From Apostichopus japonicus (lineage: Eukaryota > Echinodermata > Holothuroidea > Aspidochirotida > Stichopodidae): 64,000 nt of DNA. Where the stretch lies: contig NC_092577.1 of NCBI RefSeq assembly GCF_037975245.1, positions 20,706,898 to 20,770,897 of the forward strand, read 5' to 3'. The position numbers and the translations under genes are program-made. This document shows, in pieces, positions 1-12,090 of this stretch. The notes below the pieces were generated by a model. That model did no database searches. It had not been told where the DNA came from and worked only from the letters and a program-made list of their open reading frames with translations. The stretch's first letter is position 1, and each line of letters starts with the position of its first letter.

Positions 1-2335
1 TAAGTCTCCCCCCCCCCTCCACTGTGCAATTGCTAAGGGTACCAAAGGGAAGGGCCCTTTTGTAAAAAAAGGCAGGAACTTGAAGGGTGTGAAAAGTTGT
101 CAAAAAGAGACCACCAACACCCCTCCCCACCCCTCAAATTTAGAATTTTTGGTTTCAGCAGAAAAACATATGGCTTTATTTTTATCCCTACAGAAAATAC
201 AGGTTCATCGCATACAGAACATTTACAGCTTGGAGTCACGGAAGATCAGGGAAAAGGAACAGGTGCATCATTCCAGCATGTGCAGTGGCAGCAATACGTG
301 CATCATTCCCCGAGCCGGATGGAAACTACAAGGGATATCAAGATATATGAGAAGTACGAGAAGCACTGCAGATGAACTAGATATTTTGATATAAGCTCAT
401 CATGTCCTTTGTACATTACAGGTTCTACATTTTTAATAAAACGACTATGAAAGTATCCCATTTACAGTGCGGCGTCTATCACTCTATCCGTCAACAATTG
501 GTAAAACCGCTCCCACTTGCACAGTGTTTGATGGAATTTCATGAAACTTGGACACAAGGACCATTGGGTATAGGGCCATCAGGGTTGGTCCAAAATTTGG
601 GGTCAAAGGTCACCTGTGGGCCGTAATGGGCCATTTTGTGGAAATACGCAAAATGCTTCTTCTCCTACAGATTCCATGGTACAATGTTGAGGGTTTGTCA
701 CGATAGTACTATGGTAGTTTTACCTTCAGGGTGTTCATGAATTTCAGATCAAAGATCAACTAGGGGTCTTTTGTGGCCCGGGCCGCGGCCCTATATTTTC
801 AAATTGCTCCTGTTCGTACAGTGTATGGCCAATTATAATGAAACTTAGTCACAATGTTCCTCGGGATGAGAGTTACGAGGGGTGTTCGGAAAATTGAGGT
901 CAAATGTCATTTAGGGGGTCATCGGGGGTCATTCTTTGTAATATTTTCAAATGTCTCAATCTCCTCAAGATTTTGATGGATCATATTCAAAGTTGAACTA
1001 ATGATTGTTGGATTGTGTATGAATAAGGTGATGCCTAAAAAATTTTGGTCAAAAGTTAATTAATTACAATTAATCCCCATTGTTTAAAAAAATCTGAGCC
1101 TTCACTTTTTGCCAAAGCTCCTTTAATTTGTCTCCCAGTGTCTGCAGTGTTTGTTTACATTTGTGGTTAAGCTCTGCAGAGGCTGTTAGTGGAATTAAAG
1201 CAGGACTGGGAGTTGTTATTAACTGTTGAACTGTAAGCATGAGAGCCCTATAGCCAATCAGCACTTGCCGATTCTTACAAGTCTTTGAGCCTGAGGTATG
1301 GTAGAGGGGAGAAAGTTTAATAGGGTAGGTCAGTGCATGGTATTGTTTGAGAGAGTGGGTAAAATAGGATTTAAAGGGGTAAAATAGGAATTATAGCCAG
1401 TGGTGTGGCCAGGATTCTGCTCACGGAGGGGGGGGTATCCCTCATGGGCCCAAAATTGGTTTTGTGGGCCCTACATTTTTCAGCTCGAAAAGGTATGAGC
1501 TTCTGCACCATTGGTGCTCTAGTTTCATGTTTCATTTCTGTATTTATAAAAAAATAAGTAAGAAAAAAGTTGAAATATTAATATCAAAAGTTCAAAACAC
1601 ATACTTTTACCACTTGGTTTCTTCTCGATCAAAAAGTAAATACATCATTAACCAGACAAGACATTAAGTTCAACCATAATGATGATGATATTCTGTAATT
1701 GTGATAAAAACTAGGTATTAACCTGGGGCATTCTAGATAGTACCTTGTTTGGAAGATGATCAAATCAAATGAAAAGAAAATCAACAACAGAAATTTGGCA
1801 AATACTAACCTGCATATAATGTGTATTATATCAAATTCCTTTTCTGTATATCTGTTATTAAAAAAAAATTGGGCTAACAATTTATGGCAGTTAGGATAGT
1901 CTTGTATGGAGTAGAAGAAAAATATATCGACAATTTGCACTGGGCTATTTGAAACATAAAAATTTATTATAAGAATGGCATGAAGTTTACATCATAATTG
2001 AGCAGCAAAGATAACGGAAAATACATAATGTATTAGTACAAACATGTGGGTAAATTTTGCAGGTATACCAGCTATTTTGTCTTTGTTAATTCTACCATAA
2101 TGAGTAAGAAAACAACTACTAGTGAATTAAATATTAGACAAGTCGAGTAATGTGTGGAAGACCCACATGACAGTTTGCAGGTTCTGTTCGTTCCTGCACC
2201 CCCCCCCCCCGCACTCTAACAATTGTTGTTCAGAAAGATGAAAAGGAAAATATAAAATATGAAATTACCCTCCCTCCCTCCCCTTCCCCGGAAAACCCCT
2301 ATTTCATGTTGAAATCAGGGAAACCGATGGCAGCT
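1..2335. other. No gene recognised; AT-rich non-coding DNA with simple tracts
   Basis: I find no convincing coding region here. The short open frames lack family resemblance and codon continuity. The stretch around 480-1050 has the style of a degenerate non-coding dispersed repeat, with phrases such as 'aaacttgg' and 'ggtcaaaggtcacc' that resemble phrases near 61800-62600. Poly-C or poly-G runs occur near 10, 1428 and 2200. Confidence 0.5.
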
Positions 2336-4013
2336 TCACTGAAGGAAAAGTTGAAATTTCCCGAAGCGTGACTTAAAAGTATTTACTAGTTCTGCTTTGC
2401 TTGGTTTCGGTTTTCTAGTTATGTTCTGTGGCAGGTCTTTTTTTCGGAGGCAAAACATGGAGGTGGCCAATCTTCATCGCCACAGCATTCATCAGGAGGT
2501 CATAGATGAAGTTATACTCCTTAGCTTCGTACATTGGTTTAACAACACATTTTTTTCATGCCTTAGAGAAAACCACATTGTAACGCTTTTGGCCTTTCTT
2601 ATGGCCTTTCCTTACTACCGCCTGCTGTCTTCCACTGTTTTCATTGTGGTCAATGATGGCAAGTTGTGTTCAGGCCAGCATATTTGGGAAGTCAAACTCC
2701 TGGCGCATTGGACAGTACTTCAGCATGGCACCATGAAAAACCTCCAGTGAGCCAGTGTGGCATGACCTGTTCAGGAAACGAATATCCTTTAACAGCATCT
2801 TGTCCATCACGATGTCCTTCAGAGCATTGTGGGCTGGCGAAGCTAGTTTTAACCATGCTGGCTCAACCTCATCATCTTCCCTTATAGGTGGATGTTGACA
2901 TCTGTGAAACTTGTTGCATGTGTCCCAGCTGTGAATGTTAGCAGTATGGTAAACTACTTCTCAAGAGAACTTCTCAAGAAGCAGTTCTGGATCCTTGTCA
3001 CAGGTGTGAGCTGATCACCATAGATGATTAGATACTGCTTGGATCCAGCTTGCAAGCTCCTCACACGACTTTGTCTTACTTTTGGTTTTTGGTTGATGGT
3101 TTTTGACAGATGCCAGACATCAAACTGATGGTCAATGTTGGGATACTCTTTCTTGATGAGAGCTATGATCCCACAGTGCCTGTCAGTTGCAATCAAGTCC
3201 ACAGTTACGTTGCATGCTTTCAGCTTTTCCATACACCTCTGAAACCCCAGCTTTTCCATTGCAACTGAGCTTGTAGTTTCTGACACCTGAACAAGTTCTG
3301 AAACAATTATTTTTTCAGTCTCTGTGTCCATCAATGAGTAGGTGCAATACTTAGCGTTGTAACCTGGGGAGTCACACCGACCGTCACCAGAAAACTTAGC
3401 TTCCTTCTCCAGATAGTCTCCGCTGCTTTTTGAATGCACTGTATATAACAGGATTCAAGATATCCCTCTGAAAATTGTAGTAAGTTGATTTGCCTATGAA
3501 GTTAGGGCCAAGAAACTTGGCAAAGTGCCCCACTTTGTGGAAGGTATTCCCGCTAAACAGGATTGCTGCACTGACTAGCAAGTTACCAGCAGGTGTGCCG
3601 CCAAGCATTGCTTGAGAATCCCAAATCAGCAGCTGGTGGCCATTCACACAATACAGCTTAGCACGGAGCAGGATTCCCACATTAACCTTCTCAACATCCT
3701 CTACCGGTGCAAAACACTGGTTACAACGTAAACTGTAAAATAAAATGTCCAGTGCTTCTTCATACACTATCAATTTTCTGCCATGAACACACTTTTCTTC
3801 CTTTGTGGCTTCCCTTTCCTCATTGTCCTCAGATGAATCATCACTTTCAAGGTGGTACGAAACATCACTGGGGTGAGAGTCATCATGTGAAGAACTTGAC
3901 TGCTTCTCCGCAGGCTCAGCCACATTTACCGGAGTTTCGTCAACTCTCTTCTCCACCTTCTCCTCTTCAATCACATCTGTTTGCAAGAAATGTGTATCAC
4001 ACTCTATGACGAC
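2336..4013 (-). pseudogene. DDE transposase-like core exon (last exon)
   Basis: Follows a cag acceptor at 4014-4015. The first part (to about 3400) is acidic and then reads CNQCF...YCVNGH, likely a zinc-binding segment. After a frameshift near 3430 the catalytic-looking block follows: SGDGRCDSPG (first Asp), TDRHCGI (second Asp) and DVWHLSK. A second shift near 3060 leads into ANIHSWDTC, then CHTGSLEVFHGAMLKYCPMR and FPNMLA, down to a terminal stop at 2336. TGA codons at several points break this frame. Conservation through the breaks shows a complete gene once existed. Assignment to the ISL2EU or IS3EU type is from memory of family style, not a search. Confidence 0.7.
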
Positions 4014-4281
4014 CTGTGAAAACAGAAAAGTGATGTTTTATAAGAACAAATAAATTTACTGACATGTACTCTCTGAGATGTATCACATTCACAAACTAAG
4101 GTATCTTATATAACAATTTGAACCCAAATGACCTTTCACCTCCACCAAACACAATAGGCTTCTTGCACTCAATGTGGTACACCTACGTACCAAATATGAG
4201 ATTTGTCAAAGCTTCCCCTTCTTGAGTTTTAGTGTGTACAAGCTAAGCATCACACACATGCCAGCATGACTGCAAACGTTA

Positions 4282-5524
4282 TGCAGCATTTACACTAGGC
4301 CATGTTGTCCACGATTCCCACAATTTTAGAGAATCGTGAGGAGCGTGGGAGGTCGTGTGACAGAATCGTGGTGGTCTTGAGGGAACTTAGTTGAATCGTG
4401 CTGATCGTCATGAACGTGACAAAATTTTTCACAGTCAAAAATTTCCCCACGATTGTCCCGATCTGAGACCAAACCGTGAAAGCGCGTGAAAGAACGTGGG
4501 AATCGTAGTACAGCTGAACTGAGCGTAACAGAGCGAAACAGACCTTGGTGCACTATCGCAGGGGATCTTGCTGGATTTTGAAACACGATATCCTCAAGTT
4601 TCACTACGATCCACTACGTGAGGAACACGCTCTACTACGATTCGTCAAGATGCTTTGAGAAGCGTGAGTAATTTATTGACGCTCTGTTACGATCTGCTGC
4701 GGTCGCCGCGTTTGGCTCCCACGATCTGACACGTTAGGTTAGGTCCCCGCACGATTCCGATTTTGCATATGAAAGGGCCCCCACGCTCTCCAAGATTCAT
4801 TGCCATTTCAGCGCTTCACACGAAAACATCTGACCTTTGAGACCAGCTATAGCCTAGTTTCTTTTATTTGTCTTGTGTTTTAGGACCCACGTTGTGTTAA
4901 GAAGTTGAGAATGGTGCCCCAACTGGTTCCTTGTTTCTGCACTTAACCACCGTTTCACCCACCACCTTGTAGGTCTTCTCCTTGGCCTCCTCAGCCTTCC
5001 ACTCTTTTCCACCCTGCTCCGTTCTGCCTCTTCTTCTTGCCGCTGCCTTCTTTTTTTAGCGACAATATAAGCATAAACCAGAATTGCCAATTCAATATCT
5101 TCTTCATCTCTTGGAAGCATGCTTCCTCATTGTTTCTCTGGAACGAATGAGAGAGTGGCCCCGGCCTCCTCTTTATACCCCAATCGGGATTCAAGAGTGG
5201 TAATTTTAGTCAAATCGTGTACAGAAATCTTAGGAGATCTTAACAGAACTTGATGAACCTGAGGGACCTCAACAGAACGTGGCAGAACGCGAGAGCTTAT
5301 CGTGGTGATCGTAAGATAACTTGAGGGAACGTAATGAAAATCGTCGCAGGCCTTGACCGGAAGGCACTGGTTTCCTATCAAAGCGTTATAAATCGTTACA
5401 AAACGTTTGAAAGCGTCTGAAAGCGTGGAAAAAGAACAAAAAAAACATTAATATATCGTGGAGCTCCACGCTTTTTGAAAAATCGTGGCGATCGTGGGAA
5501 TCGTGGTCTAGTGTAAATGCAGCA
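4282..5524. mobile_element. PIF/Harbinger-derived element with TTA target duplication
   Basis: The ends are near-perfect inverted repeats: TGCAGCATTTACACTAG on the left and TGCTGCATTTACACTAG read inward from the right (16 of 17 match). The element is flanked by TTA at 4279-4281 and 5525-5527, the classic Harbinger duplication. Subterminal DNA on both sides is crowded with short ATCGTG or CACGAT words, plausible transposase-binding repeats. The interior keeps only an amino-terminal transposase fragment, so this is a non-autonomous 1,243-bp deletion derivative. It sits in the last intron of the THAP gene and can be removed cleanly from it. Confidence 0.88.
4854..5120 (-). pseudogene. Harbinger transposase N-terminal fragment
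   Basis: The 88-residue frame begins MLPRDEEDIELAILVYAY, passes through a highly basic, Gln/Glu/Arg-rich stretch and reaches RRPTRWWVKRWLSAE. The WW-V-x-W-L signature followed by NQLGHHSQLL matches the region upstream of the catalytic core in animal HARBI1-like transposases. The DDE catalytic domain is absent; the frame runs out immediately afterwards. The Myb-like partner protein gene of autonomous Harbingers is not seen either. Confidence 0.65.
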
Positions 5525-8185
5525 TTACAATTTTAATCGAAACCAAAATAGAAAGTCAATTTACTCTGTGATTCCTTGCCAACATGAGAAGCAAAAACAC
5601 TTAAGGGCTACAGAACTTACATACCAATTTTGAAGTAACAGCAATTTTCACTTTTTGAGATATCATGTTTACCAAATGTGGATGGGCATAGTAATGTGTT
5701 GGCTACATACTCCGGTACTCAACCCAGATAGATGTAATGATCCCGAGAATTGGTTGCAATAGTTAAATTGTGATGTGGCAAACGCACCTCCCACCAAGCC
5801 CCTTAAAAAAAATATATTGATGCAGAGCATGTTAAACCATAAAGCAAAAGACTACATGGATATGTTGCTCACCATCTCTTCATCTTTTTCCATTGCACAA
5901 TAGGAATGATCAGGTGGAGCATCAGTCTGAACAGGGGGTTCTTGGGCTTCACCATCATAGTATTCAGGTGAATCAGTCTGAGTAGATGATGACACTAAAT
6001 TCCCAAATCAGTTTGTGTAGCAATTTCTTTACTAGATGATGATGCACGATTTGAAAGACGCTGCAAAAGAAGAAAATAACTTGCAATCATTTACCATTTA
6101 TAACCTCAATACAAGAAGATATTGCGCATAATAGCCTCCACAGACTTCATACATCAGAAAGTCATGGAGGTGGATAATGAGTCAAAGCTAGCCCGTACCC
6201 CCACCCCCCTCCCTTTGAAAGGAAAAGTGACAATTGTACACAAACAGATTTTGGTGAATGTTCTCTATCCTGGTGGAGATAAGATGCGTGTAAATTTGAT
6301 TAGGTTAAAGAAATTACAGGCATTAAGGAGCTTTTCCATTTTCCAGAGCAATGGGGTCCATATAATATATATTTTTTTTTTGGGGGGGGGGTCAGGTGGT
6401 AAGTGTTATTTTCAAAAGCCTTTCTTGTCCTCTAAAATTTATTTTAAATATAGTTAGCATTACTTTGCTTACCCTTCTCCTTTTACGCTTCAATGAAAGC
6501 TGACCTTCAGTAGTCTTTCCAGCTGCTTGTGGTTGTGGATTCCGTTATTTCCACGTACTGTATAATAATGAGAAAGCACATCAAACTTTAATATTATGGA
6601 AGAGACTTTGAAGTTAGGAAATAGAATTAACCCCTTCAAGTAAAATGGAAGTACTGTACTAACTCAAAGCATTGTTTCTCTTGACTGTTACCAGCAGTGC
6701 TAAAACCTAACATGATATTGTACGTAATATGGTTGCAATTGGAACCAAAATATTCATCATCAAAATTCCTTCACATTACAGTGGCACACCTTAGGGGATA
6801 GAGGATTTATATCTGGTGAGAACTTCTCTGGTTGTTGGTCTCTGAAGCAAGAATATTTGCAGTTAATTTATGTCGAAATCACTTTAAGTGACTTTGGCTA
6901 TGAGAAGTGTACAAAATTTTCTAAACTGTGGGAGGGAATATCACCCCTTCATCCCCTCCCTTCATGTGCTACATACCCTAGCTATTGTAGCCCCCTACAA
7001 ACAAGTTCTGCTTCTGCCACTGCATATAAAAGATGCTCATCATCATATTCTTATAAACAATATCAAATTTGTCACAAACTTGACTGAAGCATGTTTGGTT
7101 ATTTTCTTTCCATTAACAGTTAATATATTAAATTAACAGGAGACAACCATCTTGGATACCTCACACAATTTTGAAAATGTTAGGAAATGGAAATGTTGTT
7201 ATAATTATTATACTAACCGCATTTACTGATGGAATGCTACTGCGTTGAACAAAATGGAAGGTTGCTTCACCTTCTGACGCCTCTGCGGAAGCATCTTCTG
7301 GTGGATGAAGTAACTTTGATAACATCTGTGAAGAAAAAATGTCAATTAATTATTTGATCGATACAAAACCTTTGTTGTCATGTTTTTTCAATGAACAATT
7401 ATCAGATGGTAAGAATGTGAACTAGAGACATGAAGTTAAGAAAGATAAGTAACATTTGTCAGTCAATTTCAATTGTCTTGATTAAGCATTTTGACAGGTT
7501 AATAGCACAATATAGAACGCTCAAATAAGGGGAAGGCATGCAGTTAAGAGTTTGTACAAGACTCTGAGAACTATGTTTTTTGTACTCGAGATGAGGGAAT
7601 TTAACTGCTAGCATTGGTCAGCAAGAGCTTGCTGTGGTTGACTTAGCAAAGGCTTGCAAGAAATTCAATGTGCAACAAAAAAAAAACTGCCATGTGAGCA
7701 GTCAACTTGGCTGTCACTTTGAATTTATTCGTTGTTGTTAGCAAGGGCCTAGTACTATAATCTGTGCTAGGCCTAGACCAAACGTTGAATTACAAAGCTT
7801 GCATAGCCTCATTAAGTTGCATGAAAAACTTCCTAAAGACAGTGTAACTGTAAGGACTAAATTAGTTATACATGACCTTGTTGTATATGGTATACATAGG
7901 CTAGGCAGAGTTAAGTAAGTGAAAACATTACCCTAGGGCCTAACAAGTAACAACAGTGACTGAGTGACCTAGTCGAGAGGCCTACCCATACCGGAAAAAA
8001 AAACTTACTGCTGGTGGTAAACGTTACCATATGCTAGGCTACTAACTTACATCTAGTAATAGCTTAAGTAGGCTAAGTCAGTACTATCATCGGTAGCCTA
8101 AGTAACGTTAGTAATAGTACTTAACTCCTATACTGTACTGTGGGCCGGTTAGTAATGGAGTGTAGCTTAGGCCTAGGCTTCTTAC

Positions 8186-8538
8186 CTCGGAAATTTCCCC
8201 ATCAGCAGCTCTCCTCCCACTACTTGCTCGTGAAGTCCATCTGTCTGTGCACAAAAATTGACGGCACCGCATCTGGTTTGAGTCTTTTTCTGGGAAGTCT
8301 TGAAGCCCATTTCAGCCTCGAAGTCCCTCATGAAACAATGTTTCTCGAAGTGGTCCTCGCACACGACCATGTGCTTACTAAATTTATACGATGAAAGAGA
8401 ATGTTTGTCTGTTCCAATTGCGTGGAGCCATGCTCCACATCTTGCCCGATCTTTTTCAGGATTCGGTATAGGAAAGAATTTCTTATCTTTCTGTTCTGAT
8501 ACTTTGTTCGAGCAACCGAATGCTTGACACATAGGCAT
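8186..8538 (-). CDS. THAP zinc-finger exon (exon 1 of the decayed gene)
   Basis: The ATG at 8538 opens a THAP domain, a C2CH zinc-coordinating DNA-binding fold typical of P-element-like and other animal transposases. The first two cysteines are in CQAFGC, followed by the basic FFPIPNP segment, a tryptophan (AWLHAIG) and the closing pair in CEDHF. The other frame continues with RLKPDAVPSIF, the usual sequence just after a THAP domain, so there is a frameshift close to 8240. The exon ends at a strong donor (GAG|GTAAGAAG). The ATG at 8538 is preferred over an upstream frame extension because THAP domains begin within a few residues of the start. Confidence 0.75.
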
Positions 8539-8922
8539 CTTGAAAGCTGGTATGTAGCGTGGGTAAGCTTGCGAATAACGTATAATACTGTACTCTGTGT
8601 CAATGTGTAGTAAACAATCATCTCGCATCATAACAAACCCGTGTGCAACGTTCACGTCATCATGCCGGGGCTATGAATTATTCATGAGACTGCCTCGAAC
8701 GTTACTTTGTGAAAAAAAGCGTTACTATTTGACTCTTTAGCAACCAAATGAGGCTTTTTTTCCAAAAAAATGTGCATGGGTGCCAATTAATGATTAAGTT
8801 CTGGTGTGAGTTTTAATATTGCCTGGCCTATCCTTTTAAGGAATTGGCAAGATGCACTCCTTTAGAAAGGGCATTCCATTATTCATTTCCGATATAAATT
8901 CAAACTTAAGAATATAATCGTT
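8539..8922. other. No gene recognised; upstream flank of the THAP gene
   Basis: This stretch holds the presumed 5' flank of the minus-strand THAP gene and short AT-rich DNA. I see no TATA-type element or other site I can defend. Confidence 0.4.
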
Positions 8923-9284
8923 TCACTCACTACTCCCGTCAAATGCTACGAGGCGTTCTTCCGTTCTGATTGGGTATAAACGGGAATCTGAGGGAGGTAC
9001 AGGCAAATCATTAGAATGGTATCTAACCGGCGGGGAATATTCCCCCAACTGGACATTTCTATCCGAGTTGCTGACAAGTTGTCTATCATTAAGTTGATCA
9101 TCCTCAATTCTCCTAGAATTTCTACCAGCCTCCCTATTCCCATAATGGCCAGCTCCCTGGCGACTTACGGAGGGACGGTGGTCCAGTTCGTAACCTGAAT
9201 GATTACATTTACGCCATTCGCCTACACAAGGATACCGTTTGCTGTAACTAACCCCTCTAGAACTGACATGAATTATCTGCACCA
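8923..9284 (-). CDS. Possible terminal exon of a host gene, Tyr-rich tail
   Basis: A 119-codon open stretch follows a good acceptor (TTTTTTCATCAG at 9285-9296) and ends in TGA at 8923. The predicted polypeptide is hydrophilic and tyrosine-containing: SGYELD, GHYGNR, GEYSPP and RLYPIR. Such spacing of short Tyr motifs in a polar C-terminus would suit the cytoplasmic tail of a receptor, but no membrane segment is visible in the adjacent DNA. I recognise no family. It could be a chance open frame or a domain of an unknown transposon. It is one of the few frames in the window without a clear TE relationship. Confidence 0.3.
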
Positions 9285-9679
9285 CTGATGAAAAAATAGA
9301 TCATAGATGAAATACAAATAGATCAAAAATCTCTATACATTATCCTCACTAGGGTAACGGATCCTAGAGAGGGAATCACCCCCCCCCCCGAAATTCCCCT
9401 GGGCGCCGGGCCAGTTACACCACCCCGTGGCATACCGAATTTCGTAACGCGCAAGTCCTCCACTCCCTTATGGGTCGCATTTATTATGTCAATTTCCCTG
9501 GAACCTCGTCCAGGTACGCCCCTAATGGCATATAATCAGCCATAGACTGATATAAATTGTACCCTGCAGTGCCTGACCCCCAGTTGGGCGGGACTCATAC
9601 GTATTTCACCCGTCGCAGACGAAGACCTAGCAGCCATATAAGTAATGATTACGATAATATGAAAAATACTCACGTGGTA

Positions 9680-10010
9680 GCGTACTGCCTCCCAAGCCGC
9701 CGTCACTAACGCACTCAATTACCACCATCGAATCCTGATTACACAAAACATCCCCATTCTGAAACTCACTAAGTATGGGTTCTTCGCGAATTCTGTTTTC
9801 AAACTGTCAGCCCGAATAGGGTGCAATACTCGTGTCCGTACATGAAAGCAGTTCCTGCCTTGACACGCGTGTGTCCGAATGAAAGGTAATTAAACCATTC
9901 ATGCTGAACAGAAAACAGAATCCCACCAATGTAACGGTAACTCAGTCTAAGATTGTGGGGCGTTGAAATATTCCCCCCTGAGGACTGGTGGTGGTATGGA
10001 TTCAAATGCG
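9680..10010 (-). CDS. Possible upstream exon, function unknown
   Basis: Reading leftward, one frame reads PILSEFQNGDVLCNQDS then VVIECVSDGGLGGSTLP and stops at a strong donor (CTACCAC|GTGAGTATT near 9675). The two spaced cysteines vaguely recall an extracellular module. The frame is broken by a stop near 9815, while another frame stays open from 10005 to 9799. It may belong with the terminal exon at 8923-9284. Evidence is weak. Confidence 0.2.
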
Positions 10011-10302
10011 GCTTGGATGGTTGTGTGCTAGCAATGACGAGCGTTAAATCTCGCTAGTACATACCAAAAATATAACACATAGATAAACGATTGAAGAACA
10101 AGCGCTGCGTAGATTTCGTAATCTATTACTATAATCAGCCTCGTTACAGAACAACACATCGGCACGAAGCCCTCAATAATAGGTAGAAAACATTGACTCA
10201 AACGAAAATGGTCACAAACGAGGTCTCAATGCCGAAGTAGAGTCCTATAACGATGCGCACAAAAGTGTATAAAAGACGAATACAAAAGATATACAGTGTG
10301 TG

Positions 10303-12090
10303 GTTTTTACGTGCAAAGAAAACGGATACGGAGCAAAGGTCAACAGAACCACAAACACACCAACGCAGCGTCTAATGTGACGCGAAAAGGACACGGACCC
10401 AGAGGCCAACAGAAGCAAAACAAAAAAACACTACAAACCGGCCCCAAAAAGCCAACCCCCCCCCCAAACAAAAAACCCAACTCATATTATGCAACGACCA
10501 CAGAACCCCCACACCCAACTTACTCCAAAGTCCACCCGGGGATCGCCGTCCCGACAGCAGGCGATAGGCCTTTTTGGGGGGTACCCCTCAACCCATTCAC
10601 ATTAAGGGTGACGAGGGATAGGGTGACGAGGGATAAGGTGCCTATCAACGATGTTTTGTCCCAAAACGGGTCTTTTCAGGCACCTAGTCGTGTTCCCCCT
10701 TATCCTGCGAGCGAGCAGAGTTCTAAGCTCCTCGTCTTTGATCGAGGAACAGGAGGTCCATTAGCGATCATCGTGTCCGGTATAGCGGAAGCGACTACGG
10801 GCAGGGCGGAAGGGCCGCTCGAGTCAATGAGATCAGTGGCCTGTTTCGTCTCGTCGAAGCAATCGGAGGACCCCTTAGACACAACTAAGGCTGTAGTGCA
10901 GTCCTCCATTGGCGAGTCAGAATCTGGGCCACTTAGTCTCAACTAGTATCACCGATAGTGGGCGTAGCTACCGGTGAACCAGTACAAGCGGCATCCTGCT
11001 CCGCATGCAACTCCGCTAGTACCATCTCCGCCGTTTTGTCCTGCTCTGTCTCAGTAGGCAGGCTGGCGGTCTCGGCAAGTTCGATAATGGGGACATGAAA
11101 GGGGGAACAAAGCCTCCACCGGGGCGCTAGTGTCGGACACTGGGGCGATGACAGGAGCATCAGGTGTTACGGTGTCAGAGGCCGGGACGGGGACCGCTTC
11201 AACCACGCCCGTAGCCACTCTCGCGGCGTATGAGCGGTCTGGGCATAAACGGGCCAGATGGCCGTTTCCCACACGAGCTACACACGATATCCGCTTTACA
11301 CTCGGCCAGGGTATGCCCAACATGTAAACAGCGGCTACACCGCTTGTTCGGGCACAACCTGGCCTCATGCCCTTCCAGCCCACACCTCCAACAAGTGCGA
11401 GGCTGGCCCGGATATGCAATGTGGGCCCTGTGCCCATAAGGTAGCGGGGATATCGGACTCGAGTTCGATTCTAACTCGTCTAGTCCCGGTCTTGACACCT
11501 TTACATTCAAGGAATTCCGGCTCCTCGTAGCCGGTCACTTTCCCAAAACGCCCCAGCAGTGTCCGCACAACAATCCGTTCAGACATGTCCAGAGGGAGAT
11601 GGAGGACTGTCACCCACACCGAACTGTCATACGGTGTGACCTTCAGTCCCTCAACTCCCTCCAACACATGGACACCTCGGACGCGGGAAGCCTCCGAGGT
11701 GAACCGAACATGAAAACAATTCATACCCCGGAGAGGTTCACGCCTGAAGCGCGTCAACCTCTCCAGGGACCTTTAAACCAACAGAACGCAAAACTGAAAA
11801 AACTTGTCCGGGGACGACCTTAGCCTGCCCCGAAAACTTAAACAATACGATTTTGCTGTCACGGCGAGCCGCCATGACAGCTAGGGCTGTGGTAAGCCAC
11901 GCACCTACGAAAAACAAAAACCACGCAACAAAGCCAAAACTACACTAAACAAACTACAAAGTATTGAAAGGCCAACGTAAAAAACACAAAGTGTGTGGTC
12001 AACGAAAAGTGGAGAGCAGCCGAAAACACGTCCGCACTCCACGAAAGCAAACTACAAACTGCAAACTGCAGTTGAGTAGTGACTGTTACG
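10303..12090 (-). mobile_element. Half-LINE: Tx1/L1-type element with ORF2 internally deleted (LINE-F)
   Basis: Read on the minus strand, the element starts near 12090 with a 5' region sharing GCTTTCGTGGAGTGC and the following ACGTGTTTTCG with LINE-B's 5' UTR. ORF1 follows (ATG at 11875), then about 15 codons of ORF2 (LVTLNVNGLRG near 10600), which join directly to the ORF2 carboxy-terminal end and 3' UTR (compare 34471-34540). It ends in CACGTAAAAA at 10303. Roughly 3 kb of endonuclease and RT sequence is missing. This architecture matches ORF1-only derivatives such as mammalian HAL1. I could not define a target duplication. Confidence 0.72.
10700..11875 (-). pseudogene. LINE ORF1 protein (zinc-knuckle, gag-like), frameshifted
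   Basis: Begins MAARRDSKIVLFKFSG and aligns throughout with the intact LINE-B ORF1 at 53571. An RNA-recognition-like N-terminal half (VTPYDSSVWVTVLHLP) is followed by CCHC zinc knuckles: CWRCGLEGHEARLCP and CSRCLHVGHTLAEC, with a third partial knuckle CSSCGK. The C-terminal part is acidic. Frameshifts near 11760, 11400 and 11050 split it. It would coat LINE RNA in the cytoplasmic ribonucleoprotein particle. Confidence 0.75.

Larger units (their letters stand above)
2336..8538 (-). pseudogene. Spliced THAP-finger plus DDE transposase-like gene, decayed
   Basis: Five exons can be traced on the minus strand: 8538-8186 (THAP finger), 7325-7218, 6557-6473, 6060-5873 (with TQTD-type motifs) and 4013-2336 (transposase core). 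Four introns have plausible GT-AG ends, such as GTAAGAAG after 8186 and GTGAGC after 5873. The product would be a DNA-binding transposase or a domesticated relative; this THAP plus RNase H-like architecture is common in sea urchin, cnidarian and fish genomes and resembles ISL2EU/IS3-type DDE families. The gene is dead: frameshifts lie in exon 1 near 8240, in exon 4 near 5998 and in the last exon near 3430, and in-frame stops fall near 3022, 2968, 2673 and 2562. An unrelated Harbinger element occupies the last intron. The exact superfamily is uncertain. Confidence 0.75.
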
